Assembly (NCBI RefSeq): GCF_001592735.1
Contig: NZ_LUKE01000003.1
Location: 434,001 to 498,000 of the forward strand
Source: Bdellovibrio bacteriovorus
GTDB lineage: Bacteria; Bdellovibrionota; Bdellovibrionia; Bdellovibrionales; Bdellovibrionaceae
DNA length: 64,000 bases
Reading direction: 5' to 3'
Below are positions 9,286 through 17,235 of this stretch, piece by piece. The notes under the pieces are model-generated. The model was not told the DNA's origin. It worked only from the letters and a program-made list of their open reading frames with translations, and ran no database searches. Position 1 is the first letter of the stretch. Each line of letters starts with the position of its first letter. The position numbers were made by a program, and so were the translations under genes.

Positions 9286-11958
9286 GTGGATCAAGACAAG
9301 CGTCCCAACCCAGAAGATCTTTTAAATCAACTCAAACACGAAGAAGCTAAAAATCACCGTGGCCAGTTGCGGGTTTTTTTAGGCATGTCAGCCGGAGTAG
9401 GAAAAACCTATGCCATGCTGACAGCGGCCCATCAAAAAGTTCGTGAAGCTCGCAATGTAGTTATTGGTATTGTTGAAACTCACGGGCGAAGCGATACAGC
9501 CCGTTTGCTAGAAGGATTGAAAGTACTTCCTCGAAAAAAACTTATTCATCGCAACTCTTCATTTGAAGAACTAGATATCGATGCCATCTTAGCCTTAAAG
9601 CCGGAACTCGTGATCGTGGACGAATTGGCCCACACTAACATCCCAGGATCCCGCCATAAAAAACGCCATCAAGATGTCCAAGAAATCTTAGATGCCGGCA
9701 TTGATGTTTACACGGCTTTAAACGTTCAACACTTAGAAAGCCGTAAGGATGCCGTTGAAAGCATCACCGGGATCACGATTCAAGAAACCGTCCCTGATTC
9801 TATTTTAGAGCAAGCCACGCAAATCGAACTTGTTGATATTGCCCCGAATGAACTTTTAAAGCGCTTAAAAGAAGGAAAAGTTTATCTCGGCGACAAAGCC
9901 GGAAGAGCCGCAGAAAACTTTTTTAAAGAAAACAAGCTCACCGCTTTGCGCGAGATCGCCTTAAGAATCACCGCTGAGCGAGTCGATCAAGATTTACAGC
10001 GCTTTAATACTGGCAAAAGCACGCCCTGGCAGACGAACGAGCGTCTGCTGGTCGCTATTTCACACAGCCCGTCTTCAGAAAAACTCATTCGGGCGACTCG
10101 CCGCTTGGCTTACAACCTGGAAGCACCTTGGATTGCCGTGCATGTTGATACCGGAATTCATCTTAATGACGAAGATCAGCTGCAATTGCAAAAAAATATT
10201 CAGCTCGCACAAGAACTTAAAGCCGAGGTCATCAATATTACAGAAACAGATTTACCGCGAGCCCTGGAAAAATTAGCTCGCGAAAAAAATGTCACGCAAA
10301 TCATCGTGGGACGCCCGACCCGCCGTTGGTTTAGACATGTGCTTGAAGGGGGATCTCTTTTAAACAAACTTGTTCGTGATCATCACGAGGTCGACGTGCA
10401 CGTGTTGCGGCAAGATAAAGTCGTCGTTCCGCCAAGCTTGATGACGGAAATATTGATGTTACGGTCGCAAACCGGTTTTGCCAAATATTGGTACACGTTG
10501 TGTTTCCTTGTCGCTTTAAGCATTGCGGGCGTCGTCCTTGTTCCCGCCGTGGGCTATCGCTCGGTGGGATTTTTATTTCTTTTAGGCGTGATGATCGTGG
10601 GATTTTTTGGCGGTATGGGCTCCGTGATGTTGGCCGCCAGTTTAAGCGCCTTAATTTGGAATTTTGGTTTTATTCCCCCGATTTTTACGTTTGCGATTTT
10701 TCAACCTGAAGATGTGATTTTATGTTTTTCATATTTCGTCGTGGCCCTAGTCACAGGATTTTTAACGCAAAGGATTCGTTTTCATGAACGTCTAATGCGT
10801 GAACGTGAAGAACGCACCAATGTTTTATATCAAACGTTAAAAGATATTTCCGAAAGTCCTAGCTCCAAAGAATACATCCCCAAAGTCACCGAACGCGTGG
10901 GTGAACTTTTACAAGCCCACTGTGCCGTCGTTTTAAGAACTCTGGATGGGGATCTTGAAAGACACACTCCGCAAGGACGATTAGAGGAAAAAGAATTCGC
11001 CGTGGCCCAGTGGGCTTACCAGAACCAAAAAATGGCCGGCTGGTCCACGGACACCTTAAGCCAGTCTAATTCCCTCTACATTCCTTTAACCGGAACGTCT
11101 GAAAAGATCGGGGTTTTTATATATAAACCTGAACGTCGCATTCGTCGTTTAAGTCCCGACCAAGGCCATCTTCTTTATTCTATCACGGGCCAATTGGCTT
11201 TAGCTCTTGAACGTGAAGTTTTTAAAGAACGTGCCCAAGAAACTTTGCGCTTAAAAGACTCTGAACGCTTGCATCAGACACTTTTAAACTCCATCTCTCA
11301 TGAAATTCGCACGCCTTTGACCGTTATCAGGGGACTTGGCACGGGACTCAGAGCACAAAGCCCATCGAATGCAGATTTAGAAAAACTATCCCAGGACTTA
11401 GATGAAGCCAGCGATCGCTTAAATCGCGTGATCGAAAATCTTTTAGATATGAGTCGTTTAAACTCGGGCGCTTTCGCATTAAAATTAGAATGGCAAGATC
11501 TTAGCGACATCTTAAGCGTGACATTACGAAAATTGCAAAAACCCCTAGATGGCCACCCGGTCCATTTAGATATCAATGCGCAGCAAGGACTCTTGCACGC
11601 GGACTTCCGCCTTTTAGAACATGCACTTTCAAATATTATTTTAAACTCCACGCAGTATGCGGGCGAAGGCTCTCAAATATGGATTCGCGCTGAAAATCAA
11701 GCCGGCTTTGTTCAGGTTGTGATTGAAGACGACGGCAAAGGCATTCCCGCCGAATTGCGAAATCATGTTTTTGAAAAATTCTATCGCGTCCCGGGAACGG
11801 CCCCCGGGGGGACGGGTCTTGGACTGTCGATCGTGAAAGGTATTATTGAACTTCACGGCGGAAGCATTGTCTGCACGGAGAGGCCGCCCCAAGGCACCCG
11901 CTTTGTAATCACGCTTCCCTTAAAACCCCAACCCTCTTTACCGCAGGAAGCCCCATGA
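9286..11958 (+). CDS. kdpD: Osmosensitive K+ channel sensor histidine kinase KdpD
   Basis: KdpD is the membrane sensor kinase for K+ limitation. The 890-residue protein has the cytoplasmic KdpD domain with a P-loop (GMSAGVGKTYAML, about residue 33-45) and VDELAHTNIPGSRH, a universal-stress-like domain (about 245-380), four membrane helices (about 400-500, DUF4118), a GAF-like segment, then a kinase core with SHEIRTPL (phospho-His near 672) and ATP-binding boxes (DDGKGIP, GTGLGLSIVKG). It starts with GTG at 9286 behind an AGGAGC ribosome binding site. Its stop overlaps the kdpE start (ATGA), implying coupled translation. Confidence 0.96.
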   Translation: MDQDKRPNPEDLLNQLKHEEAKNHRGQLRVFLGMSAGVGKTYAMLTAAHQKVREARNVVIGIVETHGRSDTARLLEGLKVLPRKKLIHRNSSFEELDIDAILALKPELVIVDELAHTNIPGSRHKKRHQDVQEILDAGIDVYTALNVQHLESRKDAVESITGITIQETVPDSILEQATQIELVDIAPNELLKRLKEGKVYLGDKAGRAAENFFKENKLTALREIALRITAERVDQDLQRFNTGKSTPWQTNERLLVAISHSPSSEKLIRATRRLAYNLEAPWIAVHVDTGIHLNDEDQLQLQKNIQLAQELKAEVINITETDLPRALEKLAREKNVTQIIVGRPTRRWFRHVLEGGSLLNKLVRDHHEVDVHVLRQDKVVVPPSLMTEILMLRSQTGFAKYWYTLCFLVALSIAGVVLVPAVGYRSVGFLFLLGVMIVGFFGGMGSVMLAASLSALIWNFGFIPPIFTFAIFQPEDVILCFSYFVVALVTGFLTQRIRFHERLMREREERTNVLYQTLKDISESPSSKEYIPKVTERVGELLQAHCAVVLRTLDGDLERHTPQGRLEEKEFAVAQWAYQNQKMAGWSTDTLSQSNSLYIPLTGTSEKIGVFIYKPERRIRRLSPDQGHLLYSITGQLALALEREVFKERAQETLRLKDSERLHQTLLNSISHEIRTPLTVIRGLGTGLRAQSPSNADLEKLSQDLDEASDRLNRVIENLLDMSRLNSGAFALKLEWQDLSDILSVTLRKLQKPLDGHPVHLDINAQQGLLHADFRLLEHALSNIILNSTQYAGEGSQIWIRAENQAGFVQVVIEDDGKGIPAELRNHVFEKFYRVPGTAPGGTGLGLSIVKGIIELHGGSIVCTERPPQGTRFVITLPLKPQPSLPQEAP

Positions 11959-12635
11959 ACGAAGGCGTTCGCATATTAATCGTTGATGATGAAGCCCCTA
12001 TCCGCAATGTTTTGCGCCTGCACCTTTCTGAAAAAGGATACAAACTTTCAGAGGCTAAGACCGCGGCGGAAGCTTTGGAGCAAGCCTCTGGCTTTCATCC
12101 TCATTTAGTGATTTTGGATTTGGGCCTTCCTGATAAAGATGGCTATGAAGTTTTAAAAGAACTTCGTGCATGGACCACCGTGCCCGTCTTAGTTCTGACC
12201 GCAACCGATGATGAATCCACAAAGATTCGATTGCTAGATAAGGGAGCAGACGACTATCTGACAAAGCCCTTTAGCCCGGGAGAGCTTCTGGCTCGCGTGC
12301 GTGTGTGTCTTCGTCACAGTGGGACGGTGGAAGCCACCCCGATTTTCGAGTCCGGTGATTTGCGCATCGATTTAAATGCCCGCCTGGTGACCGTCGATGG
12401 CGTGCCTATCAAACTCACCTCCACGGAATATGAAGTCCTCGCACGCCTGGCACGTGAACCGGGCAAGGTGGTCGCACAAAACACCTTGCTGCGACAAATT
12501 TGGGGAGTGACGGCCGAAGATCAGACTCATTATTTACGCATTTATATTAAACAACTGCGCAAGAAAATTGAAAAAATCCCCTCGGAACCCGTGCATATTC
12601 TGACAGAGCCGGGTGTGGGTTACCGCCTGATTTAA
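11955..12635 (+). CDS. kdpE: KDP operon response regulator KdpE
   Basis: An OmpR/PhoB-class response regulator of 226 residues. The receiver domain (1-120) has the acidic pocket DDE near residue 11-13, the phosphoacceptor Asp near 55 (VILDLGLPD) and the conserved Lys (TKPF) near 105. The C-terminal winged helix (about 130-226) includes LTSTEYEVLARLAREPGKVV. It is the partner of KdpD and is expected to activate kdpFABC. The ATG overlaps the kdpD stop by 4 nt. No clear terminator follows. Confidence 0.96.
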   Translation: MNEGVRILIVDDEAPIRNVLRLHLSEKGYKLSEAKTAAEALEQASGFHPHLVILDLGLPDKDGYEVLKELRAWTTVPVLVLTATDDESTKIRLLDKGADDYLTKPFSPGELLARVRVCLRHSGTVEATPIFESGDLRIDLNARLVTVDGVPIKLTSTEYEVLARLAREPGKVVAQNTLLRQIWGVTAEDQTHYLRIYIKQLRKKIEKIPSEPVHILTEPGVGYRLI

Positions 12636-12727
12636 TTATTCTAAAACTGCATATTTATTTACTGCAATTCACTTTTACTGAATAGATCATCTCGAATATA
12701 AGAAGCCCATTCAAAAGGGAGTCTTAA

Positions 12728-13105
12728 ATGAAAGCATTGATTTTTACGGTATTGGGTCTTTTGATAGGAACTCAAAGCATGGCGGCAGAGCCGACGTTGA
12801 CCTGCAAGCTTGTCAGCGGCAAAGACGTCCACAGCGTTTCTTTGGAATTAAAAGAAGGATACACATATCAAGATGAATACACGACCACCGGAGAAGACTT
12901 CGATTTGGGCCTCGTCCTAGATAGTGACTGTGCAGGCCGGGAATGCCAAGCAAGCCTGGTGATTACCTCTCAGATCGTCGAAGACGAAGTCGGCAGCACG
13001 GGTTTTAAATTTCAAAAATCGGCAGAAGGTGTGGTCTATAAAGAAAAATTGGAAAACGTCCCAGATAAACGTAAATACACGCTTATCTGCACTATCGTCC
13101 CATAA
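12728..13105 (+). CDS. Small secreted protein of unknown function
   Basis: A 125-residue protein with a signal peptide (cleavage probably after QSMAA, about residue 20) and four Cys in the mature part (TCKL, DCAGREC and LICTIV), which suggests two disulphides in the periplasm or outside. An AAGGGAG ribosome binding site precedes the ATG. I do not recognise a family. The 3' end overlaps the convergent next gene by 14 bp, so transcripts of the two are partly complementary. Confidence 0.75.
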   Translation: MKALIFTVLGLLIGTQSMAAEPTLTCKLVSGKDVHSVSLELKEGYTYQDEYTTTGEDFDLGLVLDSDCAGRECQASLVITSQIVEDEVGSTGFKFQKSAEGVVYKEKLENVPDKRKYTLICTIVP

Positions 13106-13379
13106 CCTGCACGCGCACTCCAGAGGTCTCTTCCACCGAGGCCTCTTTGGCCACCTTGGCCGCTTCATCGCTTTTGCGCAGATAAAGAGCGCTTACAAAA
13201 TAACGGGCTTCTTTTAATTTACAAATTTTTTGAGAGTCTTCGGTCTGGCAGCTTTCAACGGTGAACGGACCTAATTTGGGGCTCATGGTTAAACGGACTT
13301 TATCCCCTTTGACGAAGGCCAACGCCGATTGTGAAACCAGAAAAATCAAAATAACCGCACTTGTGATAGCCAAGGCCAT
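13092..13379 (-). CDS. Small exported protein of unknown function
   Basis: A protein of about 95 residues with an N-terminal hydrophobic signal (MALAITSAVILIFLVSQSALA) and a short mature domain with two Cys (SCQTEDSQKIC). I chose ATG 13379 because GGGGG lies six bases upstream; an ATG two codons earlier (13385) abuts that run. The middle (KGDKVRLTMSPKLGPFTVESC) has a beta-strand look, but no family is recognised. It is convergent with, and overlaps by 14 bp, the secreted-protein gene before it. Confidence 0.65.
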   Translation of the reverse strand: MALAITSAVILIFLVSQSALAFVKGDKVRLTMSPKLGPFTVESCQTEDSQKICKLKEARYFVSALYLRKSDEAAKVAKEASVEETSGVRVQVMGR

Positions 13380-13513
13380 GCACATCCCCCCATTTTATTT
13401 ATGTCTTTAGGAATTTTTTAATGCCTTCTCTAAGATGTTGTAAAGATACGACGCATTCACCGGGGTCCTAGGTAGTTCTTGAACCTCCAGCGCCCTCGAA
13501 TCTGCCGAATGAT

Positions 13514-13560
13514 ATTTACCCATGTAAAATCCAGAATTTAGGAGCTAAGAGATGTAAAAT
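13514..13560. promoter_or_regulatory. Repeated ATGTAAAAT sites upstream of the XRE gene
   Basis: ATGTAAAAT occurs twice as a direct repeat (13522-13530 and 13552-13560), 30 bp apart, which is about three helical turns. The first copy is half of an inverted repeat TTTAC-CCAT-GTAAA (13515-13528). The sites lie 75-120 bp upstream of an XRE-family regulator and could be its operator. Closer to the gene, CCTCA-CTTC-TGAGG (13618-13631) is a small hairpin overlapping the ribosome binding site. The rest of the 250-bp gap shows nothing I can name. Confidence 0.35.
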
Positions 13561-13635
13561 TTGCCTCTATTTATAGCTTTTCATGCGTTTTCATCACAAA
13601 TGGGCTATGTCCTCAAGCCTCACTTCTGAGGGGCC

Positions 13636-14025
13636 ATGAGTAAAAAAAGTATCGCTAGAAAAACCAGCACTTTGCACTTAGGACCCACAATTGCGCGGTT
13701 CATGGCGCGCCATGGGATTCGCCAAGTTGAACTCTGTGAAGAGGTCGGCATGACCCCGGCGCAAATGAGCAATTTCTTACGCGGCCGCAAGGATGTGACT
13801 TCTTCAAATCTAATGTTGATCCTCGAAGCACTGGGGATTGATATTACGACCCTTATTCGTCGGCAACTAGGAGAAACTGAAAACCTCCATGACACCGTGA
13901 GATCACAGCTTATTACTTTACCTGATTGTGAACGTGGCACTTTAATGATGTTTCTGCAGTCTTTCCAAAGTCGCTTTCAAACTGATCATCGCCGGCAAAA
14001 ACGTGCGGCTTTGGATACTCCATGA
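13636..14025 (+). CDS. XRE-family helix-turn-helix regulator
   Basis: A 129-residue DNA-binding protein. Residues about 14-72 form a Cro/CI-type helix-turn-helix: IARFMARHGIRQVELCEEVG, then MTPAQMSNFLRGRKDV as the recognition region. The C-terminal 50 residues are charged and unassigned. A GAGGGG ribosome binding site precedes the ATG. Its stop overlaps the start of the next gene (ATGA at 14022-14025), so both are made together. The pair may act as the two halves of a TIGR02147-like regulator. Confidence 0.85.
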   Translation: MSKKSIARKTSTLHLGPTIARFMARHGIRQVELCEEVGMTPAQMSNFLRGRKDVTSSNLMLILEALGIDITTLIRRQLGETENLHDTVRSQLITLPDCERGTLMMFLQSFQSRFQTDHRRQKRAALDTP

Positions 14026-14549
14026 GTTCAATTTTAGTTCAACCTCACATCAATCAAAGAGAGATCGACAGTCTTTTAAAAAAAGATCTTCGCTATTTGA
14101 TGGTTTTTGCGATGGCCGGAATATCCCCGCGCCGTCATATTGATGAAATCGAAGATCTTTTTACGGCAAGCATCATCAGCAAAAACGAATTCCGCGCTCT
14201 TCGCAATGCATTGCTCAAATTCGGATATTGGCAACTGGATCCCTTGGGCTATGTCATAGTAACAAAACAACATGTGGACTTAGGCGATCTGACGTTGCAT
14301 GAATTCACCAACATGACTTTAAACCTTTTAAGTCGTGCCAGTGAAAACGGCCCTTGTTATTTAGAAAATCTTTTTATCGTGACTAACGAGTCCTTAAAAA
14401 AAGAATTTTATCTGACCATTAATAAGACTTTAAAAACATTTTTGCAGAAATCTCAAGAGGTTGAAGGAGATCGCCTGGTCGCTTGGAACCATATCGCTAT
14501 AGATTGTGGTTCGCCGACAATGATCATCCCGCCACCTCTTTTTAGTTAG
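14022..14549 (+). CDS. DUF4423/TIGR02147-like partner of the XRE regulator
   Basis: A 175-residue soluble protein. The stretch EIEDLFTASIISKNEFRALRNALLKFGYW followed by a tract with LTLHEFTNMTLNLLSRA resembles the C-terminal part of TIGR02147-type proteins (DUF4423), which in Bdellovibrio and Fibrobacter relatives are normally fused to an N-terminal helix-turn-helix. Here the DNA-binding half is the separate, overlapping upstream gene. The assignment comes from pattern and context, not an alignment. It is the second gene in a likely four-gene operon. Confidence 0.55.
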   Translation: MSSILVQPHINQREIDSLLKKDLRYLMVFAMAGISPRRHIDEIEDLFTASIISKNEFRALRNALLKFGYWQLDPLGYVIVTKQHVDLGDLTLHEFTNMTLNLLSRASENGPCYLENLFIVTNESLKKEFYLTINKTLKTFLQKSQEVEGDRLVAWNHIAIDCGSPTMIIPPPLFS

Positions 14550-14557
14550 GAATTGCT

Positions 14558-14908
14558 ATGGGCTTAGTGATGTCTATTATCACCGTGATGCTAGTTTTTT
14601 GTTCGAGTGTCTTCGCCCAATCTATTGGTGGGGGTTTAGGTGGAGATCGCCCTAAGACGATGCGGTCACTTACGATTCGACCCATGGTGATTCAACCCGC
14701 CGCAATGGGTTGTAATGAAGTGCAAGACTTTATCATTAAACACGATAAAGCTCGCGTGAACTTCAGATACAAAAAGGTTCCTGGATATCAGGTCATTTTC
14801 TCTCGTTATGCGATTGCTTGCGGCAATGTGCGTATGCAAACGCCTATTGCCGTACGGACTAAGGACCGCGAAAGCTGTTATGTCGGCTTTGTGTGCGGGG
14901 GCGGATAA
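14558..14908 (+). CDS. Small secreted protein of unknown function
   Basis: A 116-residue protein with a signal peptide ending near VFAQS (residue 21), a Gly-rich start of the mature chain, and four Cys (GCNEV, ACGN, SCYVGFVC). It lies 9 nt after the regulator pair with a TAGGA ribosome binding site, and 62 nt before a secreted HExxH protein, so it is probably co-transcribed with both. No family recognised. Confidence 0.7.
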   Translation: MGLVMSIITVMLVFCSSVFAQSIGGGLGGDRPKTMRSLTIRPMVIQPAAMGCNEVQDFIIKHDKARVNFRYKKVPGYQVIFSRYAIACGNVRMQTPIAVRTKDRESCYVGFVCGGG

Positions 14909-14970
14909 GTAGAGGAATTTATAAAATTCTCGATTTAAGACGAATCGCCTTTTTGCCGATAAGATCTATA

Positions 14971-15864
14971 ATGAGGGTGATGACTAAAACTCTGCATTTC
15001 ATTTATACTCTGACCTTTATCGTCGGATGCATTTTTCCAAATATCGTCTTGGCAAATGCCGCTGAGCTTACCGCTTTGGGCAAAAAATCTTTCATGAGCG
15101 ATTTAGGCGAAAAGATCTTTTATCGCACAGATCCCGAACTGATGGATAAAGTCGCCTTCACCAAAGCTTGCAATAAACACGAAGGCAGCACGGCCCTGGG
15201 GTGCTTTAATGGTCGCAAGATATTTCTATTTAAAATCCCGGAGCCGCAACTTGAATACATGATCAGCGTCACGGCCGCCCACGAGATGTTGCATGCCGCC
15301 TATGATCGTCTTGATAAAGAGGAGCGCGAAAAAACCGATAAATTACTTTTGGCCGTCCAAAAAGGTATCACGGACGCAGATATTTTAGAAAAAATCGAAG
15401 ACTATCGCAAAAGGGATGCCTCCATTCTGCCAAGCGAGCTGCATTCCATTATTGGCACAGAGATTCTTAATTTACCTTCTGAACTTGAGGCTCATTACTT
15501 AAAGTACTTCTTAAACCGCAAAGCCTTGGTACGTCTTTCTGAAAATTACTATCAGGATCTACAGGCTCGCAAAGTGTCGTTAAAGAACACGGATTCACGC
15601 CTTGATGAATTAAAAAAAGACATTGAACTGCGCGCAAAAATTCTGCGCACCAAACAAAGTCATCTCAACGTTTTAAAGCGGGAGATCGACGAAGAAGCCA
15701 GCCGTGAACGCATTGAAAACTTCAATACTTTGGCGACCCAGTTTAATCGTGAGCTTAAAATCTATGAACAGATGATCGCCAATTATAATGCCTTAGCCAA
15801 AGAACGAAATTCTCGGGCTAAGGAAAATAAAATCCTCTATCAGGCCTTGGATTCAAAGATTTAA
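14971..15864 (+). CDS. Exported HEMLH metallopeptidase-like protein with coiled coil
   Basis: A protein of about 297 residues with an N-terminal signal or anchor (about 1-28, ending IVLANA). Near residues 103-113 is AAHEMLHAAYDRL, a gluzincin-type HExxH site with an Ala-His context; a downstream Glu in the helix SELEAHYLKYF (about 175) could be the third zinc ligand. Residues about 195-290 form a charged coiled coil. The start is uncertain: ATG 14971 and 14980 both give a good signal, while a start at 14893 would overlap the previous gene. Zinc binding and peptidase activity are inferred from the motif only. Confidence 0.7.
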   Translation: MRVMTKTLHFIYTLTFIVGCIFPNIVLANAAELTALGKKSFMSDLGEKIFYRTDPELMDKVAFTKACNKHEGSTALGCFNGRKIFLFKIPEPQLEYMISVTAAHEMLHAAYDRLDKEEREKTDKLLLAVQKGITDADILEKIEDYRKRDASILPSELHSIIGTEILNLPSELEAHYLKYFLNRKALVRLSENYYQDLQARKVSLKNTDSRLDELKKDIELRAKILRTKQSHLNVLKREIDEEASRERIENFNTLATQFNRELKIYEQMIANYNALAKERNSRAKENKILYQALDSKI

Positions 15865-15902
15865 TTACAACTAAAAATCCCGCAACAAAACGTCGCACAA
15901 CC

Positions 15903-16832
15903 TCAAGACGCAGCTTGAGCCCAAATTAAGGCTTGAGGCTTTTCTATAAACGTCCGCATTTGCATGATTTTTCCATTTTTAAAAACAAACCCATCGGCAA
16001 TATGCGCATCAATCCATTTCGTTTCGTTCTTTACCCTCACGTGCACATGCACCGGAACAACGACTTTATCACCGTAGAAAATAAAATCTTCTGGAGTGCA
16101 ACTGCCTTCAGCCCAAGTGCCTCGCCCTTGAGCAAAGTGCGGCAACAATTCAGCGTAACCACGATATGTTCCCGATGTAGGGAATCCTTCGGGCTCGATT
16201 CTTTCACCTTGTGGATCAAAAAAGTAAACAGCCGTTGGCGTATCGCCGCGGTTAAGGGCCGCGTAGAGCTCCTTTAAGATTTCCTTTTCAGAATGCATAT
16301 CGGCCCCCAGATGTTCTTTAAAATATTCCGCGGTGATCTCAAAGACGACATGTTTTTTGCCATCAAGATCTGCGGTTCCGATAAGTCTGCCCCCGATTTT
16401 TTCCATTGCCATGCGGGAACGCGTGTTCGTCTCGCCCACTTCAAAATGAACCACGTCTACAAAACGAAAGGCGTGAGCCAGCATGGTCTTTTTTAAATCT
16501 CGATTATAAGACCCGCCCCAGTATTCTTTCCGCAAGAAGGTGTAACCAATAAGAACGAGGTTTTTATTTAAATCTAGGCCGTAATAGCGCGAACTACCGA
16601 CGACTTCTTGCGTTTGGGGGTCCATGATCGCAAAGGCTCCGCCAGATTTAATGGCGCCATCGAAGTATTTTTGAAAAACATCTTTTTGATAGCGCGTGGA
16701 TTGAGGATGTTGCTCCCAGATTTGGGGATCCGAAGCGGCCTTATAAAGCGATTCAAAATCTGCAGGACTCAAGGGCCGAAGCTCTAATAAAGAGCCTTTT
16801 AGAAAGGGTTGAAGCTCAAATGCGCCGTTCAT
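15903..16832 (-). CDS. GNAT N-acetyltransferase fused to SnoaL/NTF2-like domain
   Basis: A 309-residue two-domain protein. Residues about 10-175 are a RimJ/RimL-type GNAT fold: LRPLSPADFESLY, VVGSSRYYGLD, then IGYTFLRKEYWGGSYN and NTRSRMAMEKIGGRLIG, covering the acetyl-CoA site. Residues about 183-300 look like a SnoaL/NTF2-like cone (EILKELYAALNRGDTPTAVYFF near the start, VHVHVRVKNETKWIDAHIADGFVFKNGKI near the end). The fusion is unusual. Its ATG follows directly on the stop codon of a 50-residue membrane protein gene (TAAATG), so translation is coupled. Substrate unknown. Confidence 0.82.
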   Translation of the reverse strand: MNGAFELQPFLKGSLLELRPLSPADFESLYKAASDPQIWEQHPQSTRYQKDVFQKYFDGAIKSGGAFAIMDPQTQEVVGSSRYYGLDLNKNLVLIGYTFLRKEYWGGSYNRDLKKTMLAHAFRFVDVVHFEVGETNTRSRMAMEKIGGRLIGTADLDGKKHVVFEITAEYFKEHLGADMHSEKEILKELYAALNRGDTPTAVYFFDPQGERIEPEGFPTSGTYRGYAELLPHFAQGRGTWAEGSCTPEDFIFYGDKVVVPVHVHVRVKNETKWIDAHIADGFVFKNGKIMQMRTFIEKPQALIWAQAAS

Positions 16833-16985
16833 TTACTTTGTTGCCGGCGCTGAAACCGAGGCCGGTTCGCGGCCAGGAATAGTTTGGTTACGAATTCCCC
16901 AAACATAGCCCACAAAATAAGCAATGCACCCTATGGCGGCAAAAAACATCCATTTTTTAAGTCGTCCGACTAAAACTGTCTTCAT
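16833..16985 (-). CDS. 50-residue single-span membrane protein
   Basis: Reading the minus strand from ATG 16985 gives 50 codons (MKTVLVGRLKKWMFFAAIGC at the start) ending in TAA at 16833. A basic N terminus is followed by one membrane helix (about 12-30) and a Pro/Ala-rich tail, so the tail probably faces the periplasm. The stop codon is directly followed by the ATG of the GNAT-NTF2 fusion gene. The coupling and the clear helix support a real gene. Function unknown. Confidence 0.65.
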   Translation of the reverse strand: MKTVLVGRLKKWMFFAAIGCIAYFVGYVWGIRNQTIPGREPASVSAPATK

Positions 16986-17002
16986 TTTTTAATTTTTACC
17001 CG

Positions 17003-17031
17003 TTGACAAGAACCTGTGGCAACTGTAATTT
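17003..17031 (+). promoter_or_regulatory. Sigma-70-type promoter of tRNA-Gly
   Basis: TTGACA (17003-17008), a 17-bp spacer and TAATTT (17026-17031) place a start site about 10 nt before the mature tRNA 5' end at 17048. The -35 box is a perfect consensus match. Confidence 0.75.
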
Positions 17032-17047
17032 TGGTTTCTCTTTGAGC

Positions 17048-17123
17048 GCGGGAGTAGCTCAGTTGATAGAGCGATGCCTTGCCAAGGCATAGGTCGCGGG
17101 TTTGAGCCCCGTCTCCCGCTCCA
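17048..17123 (+). tRNA. tRNA-Gly (anticodon GCC)
   Basis: The 76-nt cloverleaf folds without gaps: acceptor GCGGGAG/CTCCCGC with discriminator T and encoded CCA, D stem GCTC/GAGC, anticodon stem ATGCC/GGCAT with loop TTGCCAA, and T stem GCGGG/CCCGT. Anticodon GCC reads GGC/GGU Gly codons. The D loop is AGTTGATA and the T loop TTTGAGC: the near-universal G19 and C56 are A and T here, a change that would keep a Watson-Crick tertiary pair. It has its own promoter upstream and a terminator downstream. Confidence 0.97.
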
Positions 17124-17182
17124 ATTTCTTAAGTTTCCGAACTTATGACACTGGAAGTTGAAGAGTTAGGTTAAAAATAAAG

Positions 17183-17219
17183 AACCCCTGAAGAGCGATC
17201 TTCGGGGGTTTTGTTTTTT
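17183..17219 (+). terminator. Rho-independent terminator after tRNA-Gly
   Basis: AACCCCTGAAGA, loop GCGA, then TCTTCGGGGGTT form a 12-bp stem with one G-T pair, followed by TTTTGTTTTTT. It ends the tRNA transcript and lies 60 nt past the CCA end; it also stands downstream of the convergent gene that stops at 17236. Confidence 0.88.
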
Positions 17220-17235
17220 AAGCCCAGCCTTGAAG

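Noticed and set aside
14893-14970. Longer N terminus for the HEMLH protein
   Set aside because: A start at 14893 would overlap the previous gene and bury the signal peptide behind a basic extension; the ATG at 14971 or 14980 gives a normal exported protein.
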